The position numbers were made by a program, and so were the translations under genes. A model generated the notes under the pieces. The model worked only from the letters and a program-made list of their open reading frames with translations. It was not told the DNA's origin and did not search any database. From Kocuria rosea subsp. polaris (GTDB lineage: Bacteria > Actinomycetota > Actinomycetes > Actinomycetales > Micrococcaceae): a stretch of 64,000 bases of DNA. The stretch is from assembly GCA_023896275.1 (NCBI GenBank), contig MLDA01000009.1:62001-126000 (forward strand). Direction: 5' to 3'. How positions within the stretch are numbered: position 1 is the first letter of the stretch; the number at the start of each line of letters is the position of its first letter. This document shows positions 51,830 through 59,840 of the stretch, piece after piece.

Positions 51830-53260
51830 ATGAGCAGTACCGAGCCACGGACGCTTGCGAAGTCCCTCGGAAACATCGACGCCCTCGCACTCGGGTTCGG
51901 GGCCATGATCGGCTTCGGCTGGGTGGTGCTGACCGGCGGCTGGCTCGAGAGCGCCGGAACACTCGGTGCGACGGCCGCGATGCTCGTCGGCGGCGGGATC
52001 ATGGCTGTTGTCGGACTGACATATGCCGAGCTCACCGGCTCGATGCCGAAGGCCGGTGGCGAGCACAACTTCATCCTCCGGGCACTCGGTCCGCGGCCCT
52101 CGTTCATTGGATCGTGGGGCATCACCGGCGGCTACGTCACGATCGTGGCGTTCGAGGCCGTGGCCCTGCCCCGGACGGTCGAGTACATCTTCCCGGGCGT
52201 CAGCCAAATCCCGCTGTGGACGGTCGCGGGATTCGAGGTCCATCTGACCTGGGCGCTCGTCGGGGTGGCGGCGGCTGTCGCCCTGACGTGGATCAACATC
52301 CGCGGCGTCAAACAGGCCGGTGTGGTCCAAACGTTCACGGTCCTGTTCTTGCTGATCATCGGACTGCTCCTGATCTTCGGTTCGTTTGCCGGCGGCGAAG
52401 CGCAGAACATGCAGCCTCTCTTCAGCGGCGGAATGGCCGGATTCTTCGCGGTGCTCGTGGCCGTTCCGTTCCTCTTCATCGGCTTCGATGTGATCCCCCA
52501 GTCCGCTGAGGAGGTCAACATCCCCGCGCGCAGGATCGGCGCGCTGGTCGTCCTGTCCGTCGTGCTCGCGACCGCCTGGTACGTCATGGTGGTCCTGACG
52601 ACGTCGACGGCGATGCCGGCCGCAGATCTCGCCGGTGCCGACATCGCGACGGCGGACGCGTTCGGCGCGATGTTCGGTTCTGCGTTCATGTCGAAGGTCA
52701 TGATCGCCGGTGGCATCGCCGGCATCCTCACCTCGTGGAACTCTTTGCTGCTCGGTGCCTCGCGCCTCATCTACTCGCTGGCGCGCAGCGGCATGCTGCC
52801 CGAGTGGTTCGCCGACCTGCACCCCAAGTACCGCACGCCGTACAAGGCACTGATGTTCATCGGCGGCATCTCGATGCTGGCCCCGTTCTTCGGTGCGCAG
52901 ATGCTCGGCTGGCTCGTCGACTCCGGCGCACCGAGCATCATCGTCGCCTACTTCCTGGTCTCCGTGACGTTCCTGGTGCTGCGACGACGCGAACCCGGGA
53001 TGGACCGCCCGCTGCGCATCGGTGGTAGCGGCCGAGGAGGCGAGATGATCGGGTGGGTCTCCGTCATCCTCACTGCAGCCCTGTTCAGCCTCTACATGCC
53101 CGGCATGCCGGCCTCGCTCTCGTGGGAGCCCTGGCTGATCTTCGCCGTGTGGTGGGCGCTCGGCGCCGCGTTCTTCTTCCGCGTCCCGGCGGGCATCACC
53201 CCGGGCGTGGACGCGGAGGAGAAGGTTCTCGCTGCCGTGCGCACCCGCGGCGCACGCTAG
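51830..53260 (+). CDS. APC-superfamily amino acid/amine permease
   Basis: 476 residues with about twelve helices. Signature regions are [26 protein letters not shown] (helix 1), [26 protein letters not shown] (helix 2-3 loop, amino acid permease motif), [24 protein letters not shown] and [30 protein letters not shown]. It imports an amino acid, amine or related compound by proton symport. It stands directly before the double-Lrp regulator, likely its target. Divergent from yjdM across about 195 bp. Confidence 0.9.
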   Translation: MSSTEPRTLAKSLGNIDALALGFGAMIGFGWVVLTGGWLESAGTLGATAAMLVGGGIMAVVGLTYAELTGSMPKAGGEHNFILRALGPRPSFIGSWGITGGYVTIVAFEAVALPRTVEYIFPGVSQIPLWTVAGFEVHLTWALVGVAAAVALTWINIRGVKQAGVVQTFTVLFLLIIGLLLIFGSFAGGEAQNMQPLFSGGMAGFFAVLVAVPFLFIGFDVIPQSAEEVNIPARRIGALVVLSVVLATAWYVMVVLTTSTAMPAADLAGADIATADAFGAMFGSAFMSKVMIAGGIAGILTSWNSLLLGASRLIYSLARSGMLPEWFADLHPKYRTPYKALMFIGGISMLAPFFGAQMLGWLVDSGAPSIIVAYFLVSVTFLVLRRREPGMDRPLRIGGSGRGGEMIGWVSVILTAALFSLYMPGMPASLSWEPWLIFAVWWALGAAFFFRVPAGITPGVDAEEKVLAAVRTRGAR

Positions 53261-53340
53261 GAGGCGATGGCCACGGCAAGGCCTGGCGGTCGTCCGCTAG
53301 GCTTCCAGTGGTAGTGCGGCCACGGGAGGGAGAGCACAGC

Positions 53341-54300
53341 ATGGAAGTCCTCGACGACCTCGAACGCCGTATCGCCGCCGCGCTGCAGATCAACCCGCGG
53401 GCCTCGTGGCGTACCGTCTCTCAGGCGCTCGACGAGCACGAGCGCACGGTGGCCCGCCGCGGCACGGAACTACTGGCAAGCGGCCGCATCGCCGCCGTCG
53501 GAATCCGCTCGCGCCCTGCCTCCCTGCTGGTGCGTGCCCGGTGTGCTCCCGGGTCCGCCCCCGTAACGTCCGAGGCACTGGCGACGCGGGCGGACACGAG
53601 CTTCTCCTATATGGTGACCGGCTCGACCGACGTCGTTGCCGAGATCCTCACGACCCACGCACAACTGGCACACCTCGTCTCCGTCGATTTGGCCACCACC
53701 CCGGGCATCGCGCACGCGGAGACGCTGCCGGTGTTGAAGTATTTCCGCACCATCCGCTCATGGCGGATCGGCGTCCTGACGCAGCAGGAGATTGAGGCTC
53801 TCGGCGGGGCACATCCAGCCCGTGACAAGGCTCCCCTCGTGGACCTACCCCTCTCCGGGCAGGACAAGGACATCGTGGACTGCCTCGTGGCCAACGCGCG
53901 CATGAGCTACGAGGAGATCGCGCGCCGGGCGGGTGTCTCGGAGACCACGGCCCGGCGCCGGGTGGAATGGATCCTGAGCAACGAGGCTGTGCAGTTGCGC
54001 CTGCTCGTCGAACCGGCCGCAGCCGGGTTGCCACTTGAAGCGCTCGTGTGGTTGCGCATCGCCCCGGGGAAGATCGACGGCATCGGCGAAGCACTGCGGC
54101 GCGACTCCCGGGTGCGCTATGCCGCGGCCCTGGCCGGCAGCTCGCAGATCGTCGTCGACGTCACCCTCCCGACCGGCGAAGAGCTCTACCGGTTCGTCAC
54201 CGAATCCGCGTGGGCTTCCGGGGTCGACTCATTCGATATCACGATGGTCGTGCGTGCCCGCAAACGCGGGGGCCGTCTCAACGACCCGTCCGTCGCCTGA
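53341..54300 (+). CDS. Double-domain Lrp/AsnC-family transcriptional regulator
   Basis: 319 residues, about twice a single Lrp. Two winged helix-turn-helix units: LDDLERRIAAALQINPRASWRTVSQALDEHERTVARRGTELL (residues 4-45) and DIVDCLVANARMSYEEIARRAGVSETTARRRVEWILS (about 180-217). Each is followed by an AsnC-type ligand domain (GSTDVVAEILTTHAQLA; LAGSSQIVVDVTLPTGEELYRFV). Such fused regulators control adjacent transport and catabolic genes. Its last 72 bases overlap the convergent amidase 3' end. AGGGAGAG lies before the ATG. Confidence 0.9.
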   Translation: MEVLDDLERRIAAALQINPRASWRTVSQALDEHERTVARRGTELLASGRIAAVGIRSRPASLLVRARCAPGSAPVTSEALATRADTSFSYMVTGSTDVVAEILTTHAQLAHLVSVDLATTPGIAHAETLPVLKYFRTIRSWRIGVLTQQEIEALGGAHPARDKAPLVDLPLSGQDKDIVDCLVANARMSYEEIARRAGVSETTARRRVEWILSNEAVQLRLLVEPAAAGLPLEALVWLRIAPGKIDGIGEALRRDSRVRYAAALAGSSQIVVDVTLPTGEELYRFVTESAWASGVDSFDITMVVRARKRGGRLNDPSVA

Positions 54301-55707
54301 GGCCTGCGGCGCTTTGAGCGCATACCCCGTCGCGGCTTCGAAGACCCGCGCGATGCGCAACAGCTGCGGGTCTCGGTAGTGGAACGCGGAGAGCTGAACA
54401 CCCGTCGGCAGGCCGGAATCGCTGAACCCAGCCGGCATCGCCAGCGTCGGCAGTCCCGTCGCTGAGATCAGGCACGCCGACCGCATCCAGTCCAGGTACG
54501 TCTTCGACTCGACTCCTGCCACTTCCCCCGGGTAGCGCAGCGTCGCGTCGAACGGCAGGACCTGCGCCCCCGGGCTGAGGAACAGATCGTAGGAATCGAA
54601 GTACGTGCGGACCCGCTCCTGCAGTCGGGTTGCCGCCGCCGTCGTCTCGATGATCGCCCGGGCGTCCAGCGCCCACCCCTTCTCGACGTTCCAGATGACT
54701 TCAGGCTTGACGAGGTCCGGGCGGGATTCGACGAGGGCCCCGAGGCCCGTGGCGAAGTCGATCGCGCGGGTGTCGCCGAAGACCCGATCGGCCTCGGTCA
54801 AGTCGATCGTCGCCTCCTCGACGGTCGCCCCGAGGGACTCGAAGACGGCGACCGCGCGATCCAGCGCCTCGAGCATGGGTGCCTCGACGGGCACGCCCAG
54901 ACCGAAGTCGCGGCTGACGCCGATCCGCACGCCGCGCAGGTCGGCCGGCGCCTCTCCGCCAAAGGCCGACGCCTGCAGCGGAGCCTGCAGTTGCAGCTCG
55001 GCGGCGGGCCCCGCCGTCGCTCGCATGAAGAGCTCGATGTCCTCGACCGTGCGGGCCATCGGGCCGACTCGACCGAGCCAGGCCCACGCATTCCGCTCTC
55101 CCGGCATCGGGATGACACCGAGGGACGGGCGGAACCCGAACACGTTGCAGAAGGACGCTGGGATGCGCACGGACCCGCCCATGTCGCTGCCCTCGCCGAG
55201 CGGCTGAATGCGCGCGGCCAGGGCCGCGGCGAGGCCACCGCTCGAGCCACCGGCGCTACGCGAAGGCGCGTACGGGTTGGTGGTCGTGCCGAAGACCTCG
55301 TTGAACGTGTGGGAGCCGGCCCCGAACTCCGGGACGTTGGACTTGCCGGTGGCGACGACGCCGGCCGCGCGCAGCCTGGCGATGATGAGGTCGTCGCGGT
55401 CCGGAACATGCTCGGCGAAGGCCGGCGACCCGTTCGTCGAGCGCATCCCGGCGACCTGGTGGGTGTCTTTGTGCGTCATGGGCAGCCCGTGCAGCGGACC
55501 CGTGGGCCCGGACTCCGCGAAACGGCGGTCCGCCGCTGCGGCCCGCTGCATCGCACCCTCGGCGTCGACGGTGATGATCGCGTTGATGGGGCCGTTAACA
55601 GCGTCGATGCGGTCGAGATGGGCTTGCGTCACCTCACGCGAAGACAGCTCGCCAGCGGCCAACAGGGCCACGAGTTCGGTCGCGGACTTCTCGTGCATCT
55701 CGGTCAT
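54229..55707 (-). CDS. Amidase (amidase signature family)
   Basis: 492 residues, typical. Catalytic triad of Lys80 (PMTHKDTHQVAG), Ser155/156 in the SAGGSSGG motif and nucleophile Ser179 (GSDMGGSVRIPASFC). The rest matches amidase-signature enzymes such as indoleacetamide or aryl amidases. The start is an ATG with GAGGAG upstream; the frame also extends to 55935. The C-terminal 24 codons overlap the Lrp gene in antisense. Divergent from the DUF5058 operon: a hydrolase for an amide substrate, probably coordinated with the transporter and M20 amidohydrolase. Confidence 0.92.
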   Translation of the reverse strand: MTEMHEKSATELVALLAAGELSSREVTQAHLDRIDAVNGPINAIITVDAEGAMQRAAAADRRFAESGPTGPLHGLPMTHKDTHQVAGMRSTNGSPAFAEHVPDRDDLIIARLRAAGVVATGKSNVPEFGAGSHTFNEVFGTTTNPYAPSRSAGGSSGGLAAALAARIQPLGEGSDMGGSVRIPASFCNVFGFRPSLGVIPMPGERNAWAWLGRVGPMARTVEDIELFMRATAGPAAELQLQAPLQASAFGGEAPADLRGVRIGVSRDFGLGVPVEAPMLEALDRAVAVFESLGATVEEATIDLTEADRVFGDTRAIDFATGLGALVESRPDLVKPEVIWNVEKGWALDARAIIETTAAATRLQERVRTYFDSYDLFLSPGAQVLPFDATLRYPGEVAGVESKTYLDWMRSACLISATGLPTLAMPAGFSDSGLPTGVQLSAFHYRDPQLLRIARVFEAATGYALKAPQASGDGRVVETAPAFAGTHDHRDIE

Positions 55708-55890
55708 GGTTTCTCCTCGGATCTTCTGGCGGCGTCCACCAGCGTCGATGTCGCCGGCACCCCTTCTCTGCCTTCGAGTGTGTTCGACGTCACGACCCCA
55801 GGGAAGCACCCGGGGCAAAAAAGCCGTCGGTGGCGGATATGGACAGTTCTCGGTCGGATTCCGCCAATCATTGAACCCGGACCCGGAGGG

Positions 55891-55912
55891 TGTGAATGTT
55901 GTGGACATCACA
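55891..55912. promoter_or_regulatory. Inverted repeat in the amidase/DUF5058 divergent region
   Basis: TGTGA (55891-55895) and TCACA (55908-55912), separated by 12 bases, lie about 30 bp before the DUF5058 start. A candidate operator for the upstream Lrp-type regulator. The whole 230-bp gap (55708-55938) holds the promoters of the divergent genes and nothing else visible. Confidence 0.35.
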
Positions 55913-55938
55913 TTTCTTGCGCTTCGGAAGGACACTCC

Positions 55939-56694
55939 ATGAGCAGCACCTCAGCGGCCGTCGCCGCGAGCGGCGCATCCACCGACATCGCCGCGGTGGC
56001 AAACTCGCCGATCCTGTGGATCTGCGCGCTCGGCGTCTTCGCCATCATCTTTGTCCAGACGGCGATCTACATGAAGGCCGCACGCACGGCCGGATCGTCC
56101 GTCGGCCTGGACAAGCAGGACCTGACCCGGGCGTTCCGCTCCGGCGCGATCGCCTCCGTCGGGCCCTCGCTCGCGGTCGTCATCGTGGCGATCGCTCTTC
56201 TGGCCCTCTTCGGAACGCCCGCCGTCCTCGTCCGCATCGGCCTCATCGGCTCGGTCTCGACGGAGGTCGCCTCCGCCTCCATCGCCGCGTCCTCACTCGG
56301 CGCCGACCTCGGCGGCCCCGATTACACGCAACAGGTCTTCGCCGTCGCTTTCATCGCGATGTGCCTCAGCGGCGGCGCCTGGATGCTAGCGACCCTCATC
56401 CTGACACCCCTGCTCAAGCGCGGCGGAAACAAGCTCTCCGAGGTGAATCCGGCGGCGATGGCCCTCATCCCGGGGGCTGCTCTCCTCGGTGCTTTTACGA
56501 CCCTGACCGTCGCCGAGCTGCCCAAGTCCGGGCTCGGCGCCACCACGATCGTGATCTCCGCGATCATGATGGCCGGGCTCCTGTTCACGGCGAAGAAACT
56601 CAACGCCGGCTGGATCAAGGAGTGGGCCCTCGGCATCTCGATCATCGTCGCCCTGACGTTTGCCTACTTCGCCCACGCGGCCACCGGCGCCTAG
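55939..56694 (+). CDS. DUF5058-like integral membrane protein (putative transporter subunit)
   Basis: 251 residues with about seven helices: ILWICALGVFAIIFVQTAIYM, GPSLAVVIVAIALLALFGTPAVL, GVSTE-type loop to VFAVAFIAMCLSGGAWMLATLILTPLL, AALLGAFTTLTV, TIVISAIMMAGLLFTAKKL and a final GISIIVALTFAYFAHA. It matches the DUF5058 family as I recall it, which has no proven function. AAGGA lies upstream. It is paired with a second unknown membrane protein 13 bp downstream; both likely form one transporter, here linked with an amidase and an M20 amidohydrolase. Confidence 0.85.
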   Translation: MSSTSAAVAASGASTDIAAVANSPILWICALGVFAIIFVQTAIYMKAARTAGSSVGLDKQDLTRAFRSGAIASVGPSLAVVIVAIALLALFGTPAVLVRIGLIGSVSTEVASASIAASSLGADLGGPDYTQQVFAVAFIAMCLSGGAWMLATLILTPLLKRGGNKLSEVNPAAMALIPGAALLGAFTTLTVAELPKSGLGATTIVISAIMMAGLLFTAKKLNAGWIKEWALGISIIVALTFAYFAHAATGA

Positions 56695-56707
56695 AGAAGG
56701 AACCCCC

Positions 56708-57400
56708 ATGTCAACCATCATCTCGGAATCCCCTACCGGTATGCAGGCCTTCGAGCGCACGACGTCCCGCTGGGGCCGGCTCACGATGCTGGCCGGCCTG
56801 CTCATCTCGCTCGCCGGGCCGTTCTACGTGGCCCTGTTCATGGACGTCGGCGTGACCCTGACGCACATCATCACGGCGTATACGGCCGTCGCGGCCACGT
56901 TCCTGGTCTTCGCCGTGGTCGAACCCGTCACCTACTTCCCGATCCTGGGTCAGGCCGCCATGTATCAGGCGTTCATGATCGGCAACATCTCCAACAAACT
57001 GCTACCAGCAGCTCTTTGCGCGCAGAGCCGCATCGACGCCAAGCCGGGCAGTAGGCAGGGGGACCTCGCGGCCGTCATGGGCATCTGCGGCGCCGCCATG
57101 GTGCACCTGACGTCGCTCTTGATCTTCGTCGGCATCTTCGGGACGTGGCTGCTCACCGTCATCCCCGAATCCGTCACCGAGGTCACCCGCCTCTACATTC
57201 TGCCCGCGATTGTCGGGGCCGTCCTGGTCCAGGCCATCGCGGCCGTCAAGCAGGTACGGCCGACGCTGATCGCGCTGGCGGTCGCCGTCGTCCTGGTCTT
57301 CGCCGTGATTCCTGCCGTCCCGGCCCTCACCTACTACGCAACAGCGATCGGCGTCGCCGCGACGGTGCTGATCTCCTGGTTCGCCCGCAAACGCGACTGA
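56708..57400 (+). CDS. Partner integral membrane protein of the DUF5058 protein (unknown family)
   Basis: 230 residues with about six helices. The segment TYFPILGQAAMYQAFMIGNISNKLLPAALCAQSRI is notable: a helix pair broken by a polar SNK segment, a possible substrate-binding loop. Others are LTMLAGLLISLAGPFYVALFMDV, TAVAATFLVFAVV, GICGAAMVHLTSLLIFVGIFGTWLL and VAVVLVFAVIPAVPAL. Start MSTIISESPTG, with AGAAGGAA upstream; the 13-bp gap to the upstream gene and 1-base overlap with a possible M20 start imply one operon. I do not recognise the family. Confidence 0.8.
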   Translation: MSTIISESPTGMQAFERTTSRWGRLTMLAGLLISLAGPFYVALFMDVGVTLTHIITAYTAVAATFLVFAVVEPVTYFPILGQAAMYQAFMIGNISNKLLPAALCAQSRIDAKPGSRQGDLAAVMGICGAAMVHLTSLLIFVGIFGTWLLTVIPESVTEVTRLYILPAIVGAVLVQAIAAVKQVRPTLIALAVAVVLVFAVIPAVPALTYYATAIGVAATVLISWFARKRD

Positions 57401-57414
57401 TGAAAGAGAACACC

Positions 57415-58650
57415 ATGACACACGCCATCGACCGGATCCGGCCGCTCGACGCCGCGGACCAGGAGCGCATGCACGCCCTTTACCGGCACCTGCACGCGAA
57501 CCCCGAGCTGAGCATGCAGGAGCACGCCACCGCCGACTTCATCGCCGCGGAGCTGGACGCGCTGGGCATCGAGAACTTTCGCTGCGGCGGCACCGGCGTC
57601 GTCGGTATCCTGCGGGGCGGTGACGGCCCCGTCGTCGCCTTCCGCGCCGACACCGACGGCCTGCCGATCGCCGAGGATACCGGTCTCGACTACGCGTCGA
57701 CGGCGACGGGGACCCTGGCCGACGGCACGGAGGTACCCGTCATGCACGGGTGCGGCCATGACACCCACGTGACCGCGCTACTCACCGCCGCCCGACTGCT
57801 CGACGCGTCCCGCGACGGCTGGGCCGGCACGATCGTGCTGCTCTTCCAGCCCGGCGAGGAGACGGCCGCCGGGGCCCGCGCCATGGTCGACGACGGCCTC
57901 TGGGACAAGGCGCCCCGACCCGAGGCGGTCCTCGGCCAGCACGTCATGCCGCTGAAGGCGGGAACGATCGCGATCAGCAGCGGGACCGCGATGGCGATGG
58001 CCGACGCCCTGCGCGTGACGGTGCACGGCAAGCAGTCGCACGGCTCCCAGCCGCAGCACGCGATCGATCCGATCGTGCTCGCCTCCGCCATGGTGACCCG
58101 CCTGCAGACGATCGTCTCCCGGGAGCTGGATCCGCTCGAATCCGCCGTCGTCACGATCGGGACCTTCCACGCGGGTCTGAAGGAGAACATCATCCCGGAC
58201 CGGGCCGAGTTCACGCTCAACATCCGCACCCTGACGCCGCCGGTGCGCGAGCAGGTTCTCGCCGCCGTCGAACGCATCGTGAACGCCGAGGCCGCCGCCT
58301 CTGGTGCCCCCGCGCCCACGATCGAGAAGCTCTACGACTTCCCGGAGAACTTTAACGACCCCGACGCCGCCGCCCGCGTGAGGGCGGCCCTCGGACAGGC
58401 GCTCGGCGCGGAGAACGTCCGCGCCTCGGGCCCGCTGATGGGCTCGGAGGACTTCGGGCACCTCGGCTCGGCCATCGGCGTGCCGACCGTCTACTGGATG
58501 TTCGGCGGTTTCGACCGCGACGACGACCTGCCCGTGAACCACTCGCCGTTCTTCGGCCCCGTGCTCGAGCCGACGCTGACGACGGCGACGCGCGCAGCCA
58601 TCGCCGGACTGCTCGCCTGGGTCGGCACCGACGAGCGGAGCGGCGAATGA
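57415..58650 (+). CDS. M20-family amidohydrolase/metallopeptidase
   Basis: 411 residues. Metal ligands in MHGCGHDTHV (111-116), Glu in FQPGEETAAG (148-149) and His176 in GQHVMPL, with the dimerisation domain (about 190-300). The fold is that of the hippurate hydrolase/indoleacetic-amino acid hydrolase/N-acyl-L-amino acid amidohydrolase class (GVVGILRGGDGPVVAFRADTDGLPI). It would cleave an N-acyl amino acid or aminobenzoyl-type amide. ATG at 57415; an in-frame ATG at 57400 overlaps the previous stop. The next gene overlaps its stop (ATGA). Confidence 0.92.
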   Translation: MTHAIDRIRPLDAADQERMHALYRHLHANPELSMQEHATADFIAAELDALGIENFRCGGTGVVGILRGGDGPVVAFRADTDGLPIAEDTGLDYASTATGTLADGTEVPVMHGCGHDTHVTALLTAARLLDASRDGWAGTIVLLFQPGEETAAGARAMVDDGLWDKAPRPEAVLGQHVMPLKAGTIAISSGTAMAMADALRVTVHGKQSHGSQPQHAIDPIVLASAMVTRLQTIVSRELDPLESAVVTIGTFHAGLKENIIPDRAEFTLNIRTLTPPVREQVLAAVERIVNAEAAASGAPAPTIEKLYDFPENFNDPDAAARVRAALGQALGAENVRASGPLMGSEDFGHLGSAIGVPTVYWMFGGFDRDDDLPVNHSPFFGPVLEPTLTTATRAAIAGLLAWVGTDERSGE

Positions 58651-59840
58651 GTGGAGTGAAGTCCGCCGGCCCGCTGGCCGGAACCATGGTGCTGGACCTG
58701 AGCCGCGCCCTCGCCGGACCGCACGCGGGCATGATGCTCGGGGACCTGGGCGCCCGCGTCGTCAAGGTCGAGAGCACGGTCGGCGACGACACGCGCCGCT
58801 GGGGCCCGCCGTTCGTCGGCCCGGAGGACGACCGGCAGGCCACCTACTTCCTCTCCTGCAACCGCAACAAGGAATCCGTCGCGCTCGATCTCAAGGACGA
58901 CGACGGCCGGCGCACCCTCGAGGCGCTCGTCGCCGACGCGGACGTGCTCATCGAGAACTTCCGCCCGGGCGTCATGGACCGCCTCGGCCTCGGCTTCGCG
59001 CGGCTGCACGCGCTTAACCCGGCCCTGGTGATCCTGTCGATTTCCGGCTTCGGCCACGACGGCCCGGAGTCCCACCGCAGCGGATACGACCAGATCCTGC
59101 AGGGCGAGGCCGGCCTGATGTCGCTCACCGGCTCCGGCCCGGACGATCCGCAGCGCGTCGGCGTCCCGATCGCGGACCTGCTGGCCGGGATGTACGGGGC
59201 GTACGGCGTCGCCGCGGCACTCGCCGAGCGGGAGCGCACGGGGCGCGGCCAAGTCGTGCGCACGTCGCTGCTGGCCGCCGTCGTCGGGGTGCACGCCTTC
59301 CAGGGCACCCGGGCGACCGTCGCGCACGAGACGCCCCGCGCCCAGGGCAACCACCACCCCTCGATCGCACCCTACGGCCTCTTCCGGTGCGCGGGCGGGC
59401 AGGTGCAGATCAGCGTGGGCAGCGAGAAGCTGTGGGCGTCCTTCGTCGCGGCGTTCTCCCTGGCCGACCGCGTTACCGACCTCGAGACCAACGCCGAGCG
59501 GGTCCGCCGCCGCGAGGACGTCATCCGCATCGTCGAGGAGGCGTTCGCGGGCTACGGACCCGAGGAGCTGCTGGCCCGACTCGACGCCGCGGGCATCCCC
59601 GCCGGCAAGGTCCGCACGCTCGATGAGGTCTACGCGTGGGAGCAGGTCGCCTCGCAGCACCTCCGCGTCGACGTCGACCACCCGGTCCTCGGGTCCGTCA
59701 CCCTGCCGGGCCCGGCCGTGCGGTTCTTCAACGCCGATGGCGCCGAGACCACACGGCTCGAGCACACGGCGCCACCCACGCTGGACCAGCACGGGCCCGC
59801 GATCCGCGCCGCCGCGGCACCTGCCGGAGTCGCCCGGTGA
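58647..59840 (+). CDS. CaiB/BaiF-family CoA-transferase
   Basis: 397 residues, standard. Start SGPLAGTMVLDLSRALAGPHAGMMLGDLGARVVKVES (typical N-terminus), catalytic Asp148 in SGYDQILQGEAGLM, and GVPIADLLAGMYGAYGVAAAL. Class III CoA-transferases move CoA between carboxylic acids. The start overlaps the M20 stop (ATGA) and the following carboxyltransferase start overlaps its stop (GTGA). This would activate an acid released by the amidohydrolase, then feed it to the carboxyltransferase. Confidence 0.93.
   Translation: MSGVKSAGPLAGTMVLDLSRALAGPHAGMMLGDLGARVVKVESTVGDDTRRWGPPFVGPEDDRQATYFLSCNRNKESVALDLKDDDGRRTLEALVADADVLIENFRPGVMDRLGLGFARLHALNPALVILSISGFGHDGPESHRSGYDQILQGEAGLMSLTGSGPDDPQRVGVPIADLLAGMYGAYGVAAALAERERTGRGQVVRTSLLAAVVGVHAFQGTRATVAHETPRAQGNHHPSIAPYGLFRCAGGQVQISVGSEKLWASFVAAFSLADRVTDLETNAERVRRREDVIRIVEEAFAGYGPEELLARLDAAGIPAGKVRTLDEVYAWEQVASQHLRVDVDHPVLGSVTLPGPAVRFFNADGAETTRLEHTAPPTLDQHGPAIRAAAAPAGVAR

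Noticed and set aside
54991-55938. Plus-strand open frame leading into DUF5058
   Set aside because: It is antisense to the amidase with R/G-rich composition, a typical high-GC shadow. The DUF5058 ATG at 55939 has a good ribosome binding site.
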